From: M3007 sp031425035
GTDB taxonomy: Bacteria > Bacteroidota > Bacteroidia > Chitinophagales > Saprospiraceae
Reading direction: 5' to 3'
Assembly (NCBI GenBank): GCA_031425035.1
Contig: JANPIN010000044.1
Location: 55,658 to 119,657, forward strand
Length of the DNA: 64,000 nucleotides
Shown here piece after piece: positions 16,733 to 25,388 of the stretch. Within the stretch, counting starts at the first letter, position 1. The number at the start of each line of letters is the position of its first letter. The translations under genes were made by a program, and so were the position numbers. Below the pieces are notes generated by a model that saw nothing but the letters and a program-made list of their open reading frames with translations, was not told where the DNA came from and ran no database searches.

Positions 16733-18481
16733 ATGAAATCCATCTTCCGCAGTACCCCTCCTTCCCGCCGCCATCGGCACACGCAACCCGAAACACAACA
16801 GGGAGAGCAACAGCCTTTTTTCACCGGTTCAAACCAGGCCGGCGTACAGCGCATGCCCCAACCGTTTTTTCAGCCCAAGCTGACCGTCGGGCAGCCCGGC
16901 GACCCTTACGAACGCGAAGCGGATGCCGTAGCCGATGCCGTGGTGAACCAGCAACATACTGCAAAAGTATCGGCGGGTGGTGGAGCGGTGCAGCGCATGC
17001 CGATCACCCCGGTGAACAGCGGCAGCCTGCAGCGCGCCGCTACGCCGGAGGAAGAAAAAATGCCGGCTACCAATGATGGCCGGATGGCGGAGGACAAAAA
17101 AATCCAGGAAAAGCCGGAAAGCGGTGGACGGGAGACGGGAGACGGTGGACGGATACAAAAAATGGACGCGCCTAAGGAAGAAGAAAAGCCGGTGCAGAAA
17201 GCGGAAATGCCGAAAGAGGAGGAAAAGCCGGTGCAGAAAATGGATGCCCCTAAGGAGGAGGAAAAACCGGTGCAAAAAGCGGAAGCGCAGGAAGAAGAGA
17301 TGCCAGCCCAGGCGAAGGAAGAAGCCACGGTGCAGCGAATGGAAGCGCCGAAAGAGGAAGAAAAGCCAGTACAAAAAGCGGAAGCGCCGAAAGAAGAGGA
17401 AAAACCAGTGCAAAAAGCAGCCGAGGAGGAAGAACCGGTCCAGGCAAAGGCACAGCCCGGCTCCAGCCCGGCGCCGGCTAATTTGGGAATCCGGCTTTCG
17501 CAGCGCAACGGGATGGGCCAGCCCTTGCCCGCTCAAGTGCGCGGTCAGATGGAGCGCTCCATCGGCGCGGATTTCAGTGGTGTTCGGGTGCACCAGGATG
17601 CTGAATCCGTCGAAATGAACCGCGACCTCCATGCCCAGGCATTCACGCACGGACAGGATATTTATTTCAACGCCGGCAAATTCAACCCGGAGCAAACGGA
17701 AGGGAAGCGCTTGCTGGCGCATGAACTGACGCATGTGGTGCAGCAAAGGGGAGGGCAAAATTATCCTACCGGAGAAACTAATTTAAAGCAACCTGGTAAT
17801 CATGAGAAGAATACGGTGCAAAGAAAACAACCTGCTAATGAAGGGCCAGTTCCAAAAGCACATGGTGGAGGTGACAACCCTCTAGATAAAACAGCATTGT
17901 CAATTATTGCAATTGCCGCTAATGAAAAATTGTCGAATGAATACAGAGCTCAGAAAATTGTCAGGAAAATAATAAAAAATTATTTTCCTCATAAAAAGAA
18001 AATGGTAAAAGATATCATATACGAGCCAAACATTGCAGGATTAAAAACATATCGAGTTGGAGAAGGCACCTTGGCTAAAGGTATTATTGCAGCGGGGGAT
18101 ACTTTTATTACTAACACCAATGAGGATTTTTTTGCACGGCAAGTACTTCGCGTTGAACATGAATTGCTCCATATTGAACAGTATAGGGAAAATATGATTG
18201 GAAAAGAAAAACAGGATGAGAGAGAGTTTTTAGCGCATTATGCGACAGCGATGGGTGTTGAATATAAAGGTACCGGTAGATTGCCCCTTACGGTCCGGTA
18301 TGCAATTGTAAATGCCGCTGTGGGATATTGGTATTGTCTCCCCATAGAAAAAAGACGTGAGTATTTTGGGCGTTTGGAAGCGCTCTTTTTTGTCTATGAG
18401 ATATTGTTTGATGTAGGGGCTGATCGAATAAACATAGAGGCGGTTGGTCCAATACCCAGAACGTGTGCAAGACCGGAATAA
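16733..18481 (+). CDS. DUF4157 eCIS effector with HELLH cargo domain
   Basis: This is a 582-residue protein. Its N-terminus has QPFFQPKLTVGQPGDPYERE followed by ADAVADAVV, closely matching the first effector. Then comes a highly charged repeat linker (residues 144-239). The DUF4157 domain occupies about 265-340, with H330-E331-L-T-H334 and VVQQRGG. The region after about residue 342 is AT-rich, lysine-rich and unrelated to the first effector. It contains a second HExxH site, H476-E477-L-L-H480, followed by acidic residues (E496, E498) that could supply a third metal ligand. I infer a zinc-metallopeptidase-like cargo domain. No signal peptide is present, consistent with cytoplasmic loading. 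No separate small partner gene follows; the AAA+ ATPase gene starts 72 bases downstream. Confidence 0.8.
   Translation: MKSIFRSTPPSRRHRHTQPETQQGEQQPFFTGSNQAGVQRMPQPFFQPKLTVGQPGDPYEREADAVADAVVNQQHTAKVSAGGGAVQRMPITPVNSGSLQRAATPEEEKMPATNDGRMAEDKKIQEKPESGGRETGDGGRIQKMDAPKEEEKPVQKAEMPKEEEKPVQKMDAPKEEEKPVQKAEAQEEEMPAQAKEEATVQRMEAPKEEEKPVQKAEAPKEEEKPVQKAAEEEEPVQAKAQPGSSPAPANLGIRLSQRNGMGQPLPAQVRGQMERSIGADFSGVRVHQDAESVEMNRDLHAQAFTHGQDIYFNAGKFNPEQTEGKRLLAHELTHVVQQRGGQNYPTGETNLKQPGNHEKNTVQRKQPANEGPVPKAHGGGDNPLDKTALSIIAIAANEKLSNEYRAQKIVRKIIKNYFPHKKKMVKDIIYEPNIAGLKTYRVGEGTLAKGIIAAGDTFITNTNEDFFARQVLRVEHELLHIEQYRENMIGKEKQDEREFLAHYATAMGVEYKGTGRLPLTVRYAIVNAAVGYWYCLPIEKRREYFGRLEALFFVYEILFDVGADRINIEAVGPIPRTCARPE
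17162..17449 (+). repeat. 39-base tandem repeat encoding a 13-residue charged linker unit
   Basis: About six copies of a 13-residue unit (MDAPKEEEKPVQK and variants, alternating with AEAPKEEEKPVQK) form the linker of the second effector, interrupted by two shortened copies. The Lys/Glu/Pro composition predicts an extended disordered tether. Confidence 0.9.
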
Positions 18482-18553
18482 AAAATGTAAAATTCTTCGA
18501 GCTCGTGTTATTCATTATTAAGAGGAATCATTGCCAAAACATTAAACTATCCA

Positions 18554-19876
18554 ATGTCCCCAATCCTTCCTTCCCTGCTCTCCTGTCTTCACACGCTCGC
18601 CCAATGGCGACTTTCACCGTATTTTAGCAATGATGAAGGCAGTGCAGAGAAAGCGCCTCAATTAGATATGGGAAATGACGATTCCCCGCTCAGCCAATTA
18701 TTGCAACAAAATCAACTAAATTACGACGAAACACTCATCCTCGCCATCGGCCTCGTCCCGCACCTCTACCCCCATTTTTTTGACGATCTGATGCGCGAAT
18801 TCATGCCCCAGGGCGGCGATTTCCCCCAGATCGGCGGTACCCGCGGTACGCATTTTCGCGGCTTCTTGCCGACCGGCGAAACGGCGCTGTTCCTGCTCGC
18901 CGGCGAGCAGGTGGCCCATCGGCTGGAGATTCGGGAAATGTTTTCCCCCGACCATTTTTTTAATCGCAAAAAAATCCTCTGGCTCGAAGACGTAGACCCC
19001 GGTGAACCGGCCATGAGTGGCCGCCTGATACTCTCTTCTGAATATGTAGACCTGTTTACCACCGGGAAAGTCTCCCGACCCCGCTTCAGTACGGCTTTCC
19101 CTGCCGAGCGCATCGATATTAAAATGGATTGGGAAGACCTGGTACTCAGTTCACAAACCCTGTCCGAAGTGCGCGAATTGCTTACCTGGGTGCAACATGG
19201 CCAGGCATTGCTCGATCACCACGGCATGGGCAAACGCCTGAAACCGGGATACCGGGTGCTGTTTCATGGTCCGCCCGGCACCGGAAAAACCCTGACCGCC
19301 GGGTTGCTCGGCAAGCACTCCGGTCGCGACGTATACAAAATAGACCTTTCCATGGTCGTGTCTAAATTCATCGGCGAAACGGAAAAAAACCTGGCTAACC
19401 TCTTCGACCGCGCCGAAAACAAGGATTGGATTCTATTCTTCGACGAGGCCGATGCACTTTTTGGCAAACGAACCGGCGTACGCGATGCCCACGATAAATA
19501 CGCCAACCAGGAAGTTTCCTATCTGCTACAGCGGGTGGAGACTTACAATGGGCTGGTTATTCTGGCTTCCAATTTCAAGAGCAACATTGATGAAGCCTTC
19601 GTACGGCGTTTCCAAAGCATTATTCATTTTCCCATGCCCAAAGCGAACGAACGATTCGTATTATGGCAAAAGGCATTTCCCGAGCATATGCAACTCAATG
19701 GACTAAACGTCAATGCATTAGCGCAAAAATACGAACTTACTGGCGCGTCTATTCTTAATGTTGTGCAATTTGCTTGTCTCCGTACACTCGAACGGGGGGA
19801 TAGTTATATTTCCGAAACCGATCTACGCGAAGGCATTGTACGGGAGTTTAGTAAGGAAGGGAAAATTGTCAGCTAA
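18554..19876 (+). CDS. eCIS AAA+ ATPase (Afp15-type)
   Basis: This is a 440-residue protein. Walker A GPPGTGKT is at residues 239-246, Walker B ends in D297-E298-A-D300, a sensor-1-like ILASN follows, and an arginine pair (FVRRF) may be the finger. The N-terminal half, about 1-200, is unrelated to classical AAA proteins but matches the layout of the ATPase always found in eCIS/PVC/Afp loci. In Afp and PVC systems the ATPase is needed for assembly or cargo loading rather than being part of the mature particle. It follows the second effector gene, the typical position near the 3' end of the cluster. AAA+ is certain; eCIS assignment follows from context and architecture. Confidence 0.85.
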   Translation: MSPILPSLLSCLHTLAQWRLSPYFSNDEGSAEKAPQLDMGNDDSPLSQLLQQNQLNYDETLILAIGLVPHLYPHFFDDLMREFMPQGGDFPQIGGTRGTHFRGFLPTGETALFLLAGEQVAHRLEIREMFSPDHFFNRKKILWLEDVDPGEPAMSGRLILSSEYVDLFTTGKVSRPRFSTAFPAERIDIKMDWEDLVLSSQTLSEVRELLTWVQHGQALLDHHGMGKRLKPGYRVLFHGPPGTGKTLTAGLLGKHSGRDVYKIDLSMVVSKFIGETEKNLANLFDRAENKDWILFFDEADALFGKRTGVRDAHDKYANQEVSYLLQRVETYNGLVILASNFKSNIDEAFVRRFQSIIHFPMPKANERFVLWQKAFPEHMQLNGLNVNALAQKYELTGASILNVVQFACLRTLERGDSYISETDLREGIVREFSKEGKIVS

Positions 19877-20256
19877 CCCATAAACAACTTTAGACATTCT
19901 CAGTCCTACCTGATAAAGTATTACAAATTCATTCATCATGCCAGGTAATTCAGGACAAACTTGAAAATGAAATAAAACTGGTTTTCACCTTCTTATTACT
20001 TACTTAACCATTTATAACGCCCATTGCATGCTATTTAATCAGACAAGGTTACAATCAGCGGAAATAGGTTTCAAAACGGTTGCTGAAATTAATCTTGTCA
20101 GATGTTTCATCTAGATGATGATACAATAGAACGCCTTCGAGTGCTTCGAGAAAAGCATAAGCCCTCAAAAATTATTCGGCTTTTTTAGTTTGTTTAACTT
20201 TGTTTTAGTGACTAATCCCCCATTTTTGCCACGAATCAACCCGCACCTCCCCCCCT
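19877..20256. other. 380-base AT-rich gap within the eCIS locus
   Basis: No coding potential was found on either strand. It is clearly more AT-rich than the flanking genes. A weak stem (AGCC ... GGCT followed by a T-run, about 20160-20186) could end transcription of the ATPase operon, and a promoter-like TAACTTTG lies just downstream. The gap probably separates two transcription units. Confidence 0.6.
20195..20202 (+). promoter_or_regulatory. Bacteroidota -7 promoter element before the distal eCIS genes
   Basis: TAACTTTG matches TAnnTTTG exactly and lies 54 bases before the ATG of the downstream membrane protein gene. No convincing TTTG -33 box is seen at the expected distance. Confidence 0.4.
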
Positions 20257-21342
20257 ATGCTCGCCATGCTCCAAGTCATCATCGGTCTCGTCTTCGTCAT
20301 GCTGCTGTTCAGCCTGCTGGCCTCGACCGTTCTGGAATACATCGCCGGTTTCCTAAGCCTGCGCGGTAAAAAGCTTATTCGGGCCATCCAAAGCATGGTC
20401 GGAAGCAATTTCAGCCAGGAATTTGTCCACCACCCGTATTTTCAGCAGCTATCCATTGGCTCCCGCGAACGCGTCCGGGTGGGGAAGGCGAATGAGACGC
20501 TGCCCTCTTACATCAACTCCGGCACCTTCAGCAGCATCCTGCTGGACCTGCTGGAAATCGATACGCCCGAAGAACTGCAAGCCCGTATCGAAGCCATGGA
20601 AGACGGGCCACTGAAAAAAGTAGTCGCCTTCCTGTACCGGCAGTCGGGCGGTAATGCGCTGATTTTCAAGCAAAAAGTGGAAGACTGGTTCAATGAAGTG
20701 ATGGACCGGGCCTCGGGCAACTACAAGCGCAGCTCGCAGCGCTGGCTGTTCTGCATCGGGCTGACCATTGCCATTATTTTCAACGCCGACGCCATTATGA
20801 TCTATCATAACCTCTCGATGAGCTCCACCCTGCGCGAGGTGGTCACCGAAGCGGCCGGCAATTACGTAAATAACAACCCGGCACCCCAGGCACCCAACCT
20901 CGACTCCGCCGACATGAACGTTGCCCGGGCGCAGATCGGTAAACTCATCAACGAAAACATCGCCTCCCTGGAATCGCCGCTCGGCCTCGGCTGGACGGAG
21001 CTCAACCCCGCCGAGATGAATACCATGTGGTGGCTCTACCGGATCATCGGCTGGCTCACCACGGCCCTGTCCATTTCGCTGGGTGCTACCTTCTGGTTCG
21101 ATATTTTGAAAAAACTGATCAACATCCGCGCTTCCGGACCCGCACCCGGCCAGGCACCGCTGACGACGACGACTGTCACGCAAACCACCCCGGCGCCGGC
21201 ACAAACGGTCATGAGCAGCGGCGGCGTGCTGGCCGCTCCGCCCGCGGACAGTGTTTATGAACGATCCAGTCAACCTGTCGCCCGGGGAATGCGAAAACCA
21301 CCGAAACCGAAAGACCCGAAACCGAAAGACCCGAAGTCGTAA
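20257..21342 (+). CDS. Membrane protein of unknown function, eCIS-linked
   Basis: This 361-residue protein has an N-terminal membrane segment (about residues 4-32), a second near 162-180 and a third near 258-285, with soluble parts between them. The C-terminal tail is rich in Pro, Thr and Ala and ends in a short repeated PKPKDPKPKD motif. I do not recognise a named domain. The orientation and GC content match the preceding eCIS genes, but it lies beyond the AT-rich gap and may start a separate unit with the two genes that follow. An anchoring role, for example tethering particles at the inner membrane, is possible but unsupported by any motif. Confidence 0.65.
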   Translation: MLAMLQVIIGLVFVMLLFSLLASTVLEYIAGFLSLRGKKLIRAIQSMVGSNFSQEFVHHPYFQQLSIGSRERVRVGKANETLPSYINSGTFSSILLDLLEIDTPEELQARIEAMEDGPLKKVVAFLYRQSGGNALIFKQKVEDWFNEVMDRASGNYKRSSQRWLFCIGLTIAIIFNADAIMIYHNLSMSSTLREVVTEAAGNYVNNNPAPQAPNLDSADMNVARAQIGKLINENIASLESPLGLGWTELNPAEMNTMWWLYRIIGWLTTALSISLGATFWFDILKKLINIRASGPAPGQAPLTTTTVTQTTPAPAQTVMSSGGVLAAPPADSVYERSSQPVARGMRKPPKPKDPKPKDPKS

Positions 21343-21478
21343 AGGCCGCTTCGGCTGCTGCGTTTGGCCGTAATTTGCCTGTTACTTGACCCAGATTTGT
21401 CCGCTTTAACCGCTGCTTAATAATGCTGCACTGATATTTTTACTGGTGAAAACTTCCTCTTCACCAAATGAAACGATC

Positions 21479-22528
21479 ATGTCGCTGCTCCAGTTTATTG
21501 CCGCTAACCAGCCGGTTACGTGGAATGATTTGCGTAGAAAACCAAGTCTGCGCGCCCTGGTACTGGATACCCAGAACAAACTGACCAGCCTGGGTATTCT
21601 CGATCCCTTTACGACCGCCAGTACCAGTGAGGCCATACCGTTCAAACCACTGACCAAACAGGACGGGATGCTGGGCGGCGAAACACTGACCGCCATCCGC
21701 ATTTTCAGCGATCTGATCGGCATACCGGTGACCAGTGATTTTACCCCGACCCTGGCCACCGCTCTGCAGAATGCCGAACCCGGTACCATCTTCGGCCCGC
21801 TGGATCTGGACCTGCAAAATGAACCGGATAACCAGACCCGGCTGGCCAAACGATTGCTGCTTTATATGCAGCAGGAAGGGTATTGGTTCGCCCGCGTACC
21901 CGGCATGCTCAACATAGTTTATGCGGAAGGCATCGACCGGCAGGGGTTGCCGAACGCCGACCTGACGAATGACTGGAATGACCGCCGGATCCTTTTTTCG
22001 ATCAGCCAGGGTAAACCGGTCATGCACCAGAATTTCGACGCTACCACCGAACCCGGCTGGAAAACCATCGAAAATCCCCGCAATAAAGTGAACGCAGTCG
22101 CCCAGATTGCTTTTGGCCAGTACAAAGCCTGGCAAATGGGTAAACATACCTTCCCGTCGCTCCGTCAACGGCAAGAAGCACTGCATCAGGAAGAAACGGT
22201 CCGCGTGTATCGCGATGTAGATAAAAACGGTAAACGCTGGAGCCAGGCGACCAAAGCAACCCGTCTGATGCAGCACCGTGACTGGATCGATGAAGGGATA
22301 TTCGGTATAAATCAGCACTCCGTGGTGAGCGACCGGGTAAATCATGATAAAGTCCAGGGCTGGAGCGCCGGTTGTCTGGTGGGACGTTTTTTAGCCGAAC
22401 ATCGTGCTTTCCTCAAACTATTACGTACGGATATTCGTTACCAAAATAATGCTAAATATATGTTCATGACGGCGGTGGTCAATGGCGACCTGCTACAGCA
22501 AAGCATTCCGGATCCGGTGAACATGTAA
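21479..22528 (+). CDS. L,D-transpeptidase/peptidoglycan-active-like protein
   Basis: This protein has 349 residues from the ATG at 21479; an in-frame GTG at 21446 would add 11 residues, and the ATG (MSLLQFIAANQP) gives the more natural start. The C-terminal part contains H280 in GINQHS followed by QGWSAGC299LVG, an H...S-x-GC arrangement like the active site of L,D-transpeptidase-fold enzymes and of some phage-type cell-wall proteins. No signal peptide is seen. It lies 34 bases upstream of the subtilase gene, suggesting one operon. The role could be wall modification for particle exit, or carriage by the particle. Only the Cys/His motif supports catalysis, so the call is tentative. Confidence 0.5.
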   Translation: MSLLQFIAANQPVTWNDLRRKPSLRALVLDTQNKLTSLGILDPFTTASTSEAIPFKPLTKQDGMLGGETLTAIRIFSDLIGIPVTSDFTPTLATALQNAEPGTIFGPLDLDLQNEPDNQTRLAKRLLLYMQQEGYWFARVPGMLNIVYAEGIDRQGLPNADLTNDWNDRRILFSISQGKPVMHQNFDATTEPGWKTIENPRNKVNAVAQIAFGQYKAWQMGKHTFPSLRQRQEALHQEETVRVYRDVDKNGKRWSQATKATRLMQHRDWIDEGIFGINQHSVVSDRVNHDKVQGWSAGCLVGRFLAEHRAFLKLLRTDIRYQNNAKYMFMTAVVNGDLLQQSIPDPVNM

Positions 22529-22562
22529 TCCGTGTAATTAATTAATCATCTCCATCTTCCTC

Positions 22563-24569
22563 ATGTATAAAGTCAAATTCGGCGGTAAAAACGGTAAAAC
22601 AATCAATCTGGTCGAAAGCCCCAACCTGGTGGCCATCCGGACCAAAGACAATCAGGAAATTGAGGACGTGTCGGTCAGCCGCAAAAGCCGGGAAATGATC
22701 AGCGATTCCACGGAAGTGGCGGCTTTTCCCGAAGCCGGGATCACGGTGCTTAAAGTCGCCAGCGAAGGCGCGCCTTCCAGTACCCTGCGCCGCGACGAAA
22801 CGCGGGCCGCCCTCAAACAGGAAGAAAATATCCGCTTTGCCGGCCGTGTCCTCCAGGATGAAAAAAGCGGCGAGGTGATGCTGTACACCGAGAATTTCTT
22901 TATCAAATTCAAGGACAATGTAGCCGAGGCCGACTGCCTGGCTATGATCGCGAAATACAAGTTGACGATCAAAAGTAAACTGGCTTTCGCCACCAATGCC
23001 TGGTTTGTGGAAGCCAACGAGGGCACGGGTTTACAGGTATTTGAAATCGCCGATAACTTATTGAAAGAGAAGCTGGTAGAATACTGCCACCCCGAACTGG
23101 TGCAGGAACGCCGCTTCAAATCCATCAATCCGCTTCAGTGGCATCTGGCTAAAACGACCATCGACGGTACGCCGGTGGATGCCAATGTGAATATTGAAAA
23201 AGCCTGGACGGTCACCCGCGGACAGGGCGTCACCATTGCCGTCATCGACGACGGTATTGACCTGGATCACCCCGAATTCGCCGGTCGTGTGCGCGATGCT
23301 TTCGACGCGACGGAAAACAACGACAATCCACGTCCGAAGACCAAAGACGATAACCATGGCACGGCCTGCGCGGGCATGGCCTGTGCCGCCGGTTTGCAGG
23401 GCGGCGCCAGCGGGACGGCCCCGGAAGCCACGCTGATGCCCATTCGCCTGCAAAGCGGTTTGGGCAGCATGGCCGAAGCCAATGCTTTCGCCTGGGCTGC
23501 CGATCATGGCGCCGACGTGATTTCCTGCTCCTGGGGTCCCAGCGACGGCGAATGGTGGAATCCCAGCGATCCCGTGCATAATCGCAAAACCATTTTGCCC
23601 GATAGTACGCGCCTGGCCATGGACTATGCCCTGACCAAAGGCCGTGGCGGACGGGGTTGCACTATTCTGTTTGCCGCCGGAAATGGCAATGAAAGTACTA
23701 AAAACGATGGTTATGTCTCTCATCCGGGCGTAATCGCGGTGGCCGCCTGTAATGATACCGGCCGACGCAGCGTGTACAGCGACTACGGCGACGCGGTCTG
23801 GGTGGCTTTCCCCAGCGGCGATTATTTCTGGAAACCTTTCGACCATGAAGCGCCGATCACTGCGGGGCTCTACACCACGGATCGCACTGGCCCGGAAGGC
23901 TATGAAGGGGGTGACTACGTGAGCGCTTTCGGCGGCACCTCAGGCGCTTGTCCGGGTATGGCCGGTATAGTAGCGCTCATGCTGGCTGCTAATCCGAACC
24001 TGCGGCCGGCCGAAATCAAGGAAATGCTGCGAATCTCCTGCCAGCGCATCGATGAAAAGGGGGGCGACTATGATGCGAAAGGCCACAGTATCTGGTATGG
24101 TTATGGTCGAGTGGACGCAGGATTGGCCGTAAAAAATGCCCGTCAAGCTGGCTTGACACTGCTGGAAGGCGCCGTAAAACTGGCCGGACTGGGCGAACAA
24201 CCACTCTACATGGGTGGTCTCGAAGGTCCTTTCCCGCCGGCCAAAAAAGTGCTGGGCCTGCGTTTGCAGGTAAAATCCGGTACAAAAGGGCTGAAAATCA
24301 AGTATAAAGCAAATGTACCTGGCTTGGGTATTGTCCAAAACCCCAGCGACGGCGCCTTTGTGGGCACGGCCAATGCCCGTCAGCGACTGATTGGTTTTGC
24401 CATCGAACTGGAAGGCACGGCGGCCAAAAAATATACGGTGGAATATGCGGCCCGACTACAGGGTACAACGGAGACTATTGTGGCTAAAAACGGCAGCTGG
24501 TGTGGATCGGATAAAAAAACGGGCAAAACCATCGAAGCAATAGCGGTCGTAATTAAACCGAAGGCATAA
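22563..24569 (+). CDS. S8 family (subtilisin-like) serine peptidase without signal peptide
   Basis: This 668-residue protein has the complete subtilase triad: D229 in VIDDGIDLDHP, H265 in NHGTACAG and S460 in GGTSGACPG, with the oxyanion Asn probably in AAGNGNES. The N-terminal ~190 residues precede the catalytic domain and look like a propeptide or targeting region. They lack a hydrophobic signal sequence, unusual for a secreted subtilase. About 110 residues follow the catalytic domain as a beta-rich tail. It is the last + strand gene of the locus, directly after the transpeptidase-like gene and closed by a hairpin. It could process effectors, act as cargo, or serve in the cytoplasm; position favours an eCIS link but does not prove it. 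Confidence 0.85.
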   Translation: MYKVKFGGKNGKTINLVESPNLVAIRTKDNQEIEDVSVSRKSREMISDSTEVAAFPEAGITVLKVASEGAPSSTLRRDETRAALKQEENIRFAGRVLQDEKSGEVMLYTENFFIKFKDNVAEADCLAMIAKYKLTIKSKLAFATNAWFVEANEGTGLQVFEIADNLLKEKLVEYCHPELVQERRFKSINPLQWHLAKTTIDGTPVDANVNIEKAWTVTRGQGVTIAVIDDGIDLDHPEFAGRVRDAFDATENNDNPRPKTKDDNHGTACAGMACAAGLQGGASGTAPEATLMPIRLQSGLGSMAEANAFAWAADHGADVISCSWGPSDGEWWNPSDPVHNRKTILPDSTRLAMDYALTKGRGGRGCTILFAAGNGNESTKNDGYVSHPGVIAVAACNDTGRRSVYSDYGDAVWVAFPSGDYFWKPFDHEAPITAGLYTTDRTGPEGYEGGDYVSAFGGTSGACPGMAGIVALMLAANPNLRPAEIKEMLRISCQRIDEKGGDYDAKGHSIWYGYGRVDAGLAVKNARQAGLTLLEGAVKLAGLGEQPLYMGGLEGPFPPAKKVLGLRLQVKSGTKGLKIKYKANVPGLGIVQNPSDGAFVGTANARQRLIGFAIELEGTAAKKYTVEYAARLQGTTETIVAKNGSWCGSDKKTGKTIEAIAVVIKPKA

Positions 24570-24578
24570 ACGCGACCA

Positions 24579-24609
24579 AAAGTGACACTTTTCGAAAAAG
24601 TGTGACTTT
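24579..24609 (+). terminator. Hairpin closing the eCIS-side operon
   Basis: AAAGTGACACTTTT (24579-24592) pairs with 24595-24609 with one mismatch and a tight loop, starting 9 bases after the subtilase stop codon. Flanking CGCG stretches extend the stem imperfectly. No strong T-run follows, so it may be a stop or stabilising structure. A sequence-related hairpin occurs at 26468. Confidence 0.5.
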
Positions 24610-24704
24610 GGACGCGGCTACTCCTACATTCCGTGTTTCTTTGCGGCTTCAAATTCGGGGATTGGCGTGTTTAAAGCGTACATCCACGTTTCTAAAGCCA
24701 TCGT

Positions 24705-25361
24705 ATGCTCGAGTTATTTACCCAGTTATTCGATTTTATTCGCCACCTGGATGTCCACCTGGAAACCCTGATGCAGGAGTATCAGTGGCAGACCTACTTC
24801 ATTCTGGCGCTGATCATTTTCTGTGAAACCGGCCTGGTGGTCACGCCTTTTCTACCCGGCGATTCCCTGCTGTTTGCGGCCGGCGCCATCATCGCCCGTA
24901 CCGGTATTCTCAACGTCTGGTTGCTTATTCCTCTGCTCTTTGTCGCCGCTATTCTGGGGGACAATACCAACTACTTTTTCGGCCGCTATCTCGGCAAATC
25001 GGTCTTCAGCCGCGATTACTGGTTCATGAAGGAAAAATACGTGTTCCGTACCCAGGAATTTTACGATAAACATGGTCCACAGACTCTCGTGATGGCCCGT
25101 TTCATTCCGATCGTCCGCACGTTCGCCCCCTTTGTGGCCGGGGTCGGTAAAATGGATTACCGCCGGTTCATCTTTTACTGTGTAGTGGGCGGTATTGTCT
25201 GGGTGACGGCTTTAACCCTGGCCGGGTACTACTTCGGCCAGCTGCCATTTGTCAAAAACAACTTTGAAATCGTGATACTGGGCGTGATCGGTATTTCCGT
25301 GCTGCCGGTAATTGTCGAGTTACTGCGCTCGAAATTCAGGAAAAAAGACAGCGTCGCCTAA
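24705..25361 (+). CDS. DedA family membrane protein
   Basis: This 218-residue protein has the DedA/VTT layout: an N-terminal reentrant-like hydrophobic region, the acidic motif FCETGLVVTPFLPGDSLLF, the GDNTNYFFGRYLG block, the arginine-containing FMARFIPIVRTFAPFVAGV-type block, and C-terminal membrane helices. DedA proteins sit in the cytoplasmic membrane and are linked to undecaprenyl-phosphate or lipid flipping and proton-dependent homeostasis. It stands alone between hairpins and is not obviously tied to the eCIS genes. The start ATG follows a 135-base leader. Confidence 0.85.
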   Translation: MLELFTQLFDFIRHLDVHLETLMQEYQWQTYFILALIIFCETGLVVTPFLPGDSLLFAAGAIIARTGILNVWLLIPLLFVAAILGDNTNYFFGRYLGKSVFSRDYWFMKEKYVFRTQEFYDKHGPQTLVMARFIPIVRTFAPFVAGVGKMDYRRFIFYCVVGGIVWVTALTLAGYYFGQLPFVKNNFEIVILGVIGISVLPVIVELLRSKFRKKDSVA

Positions 25362-25388
25362 GACGGCGGTTAGCCCCTTTTCGGCTTC

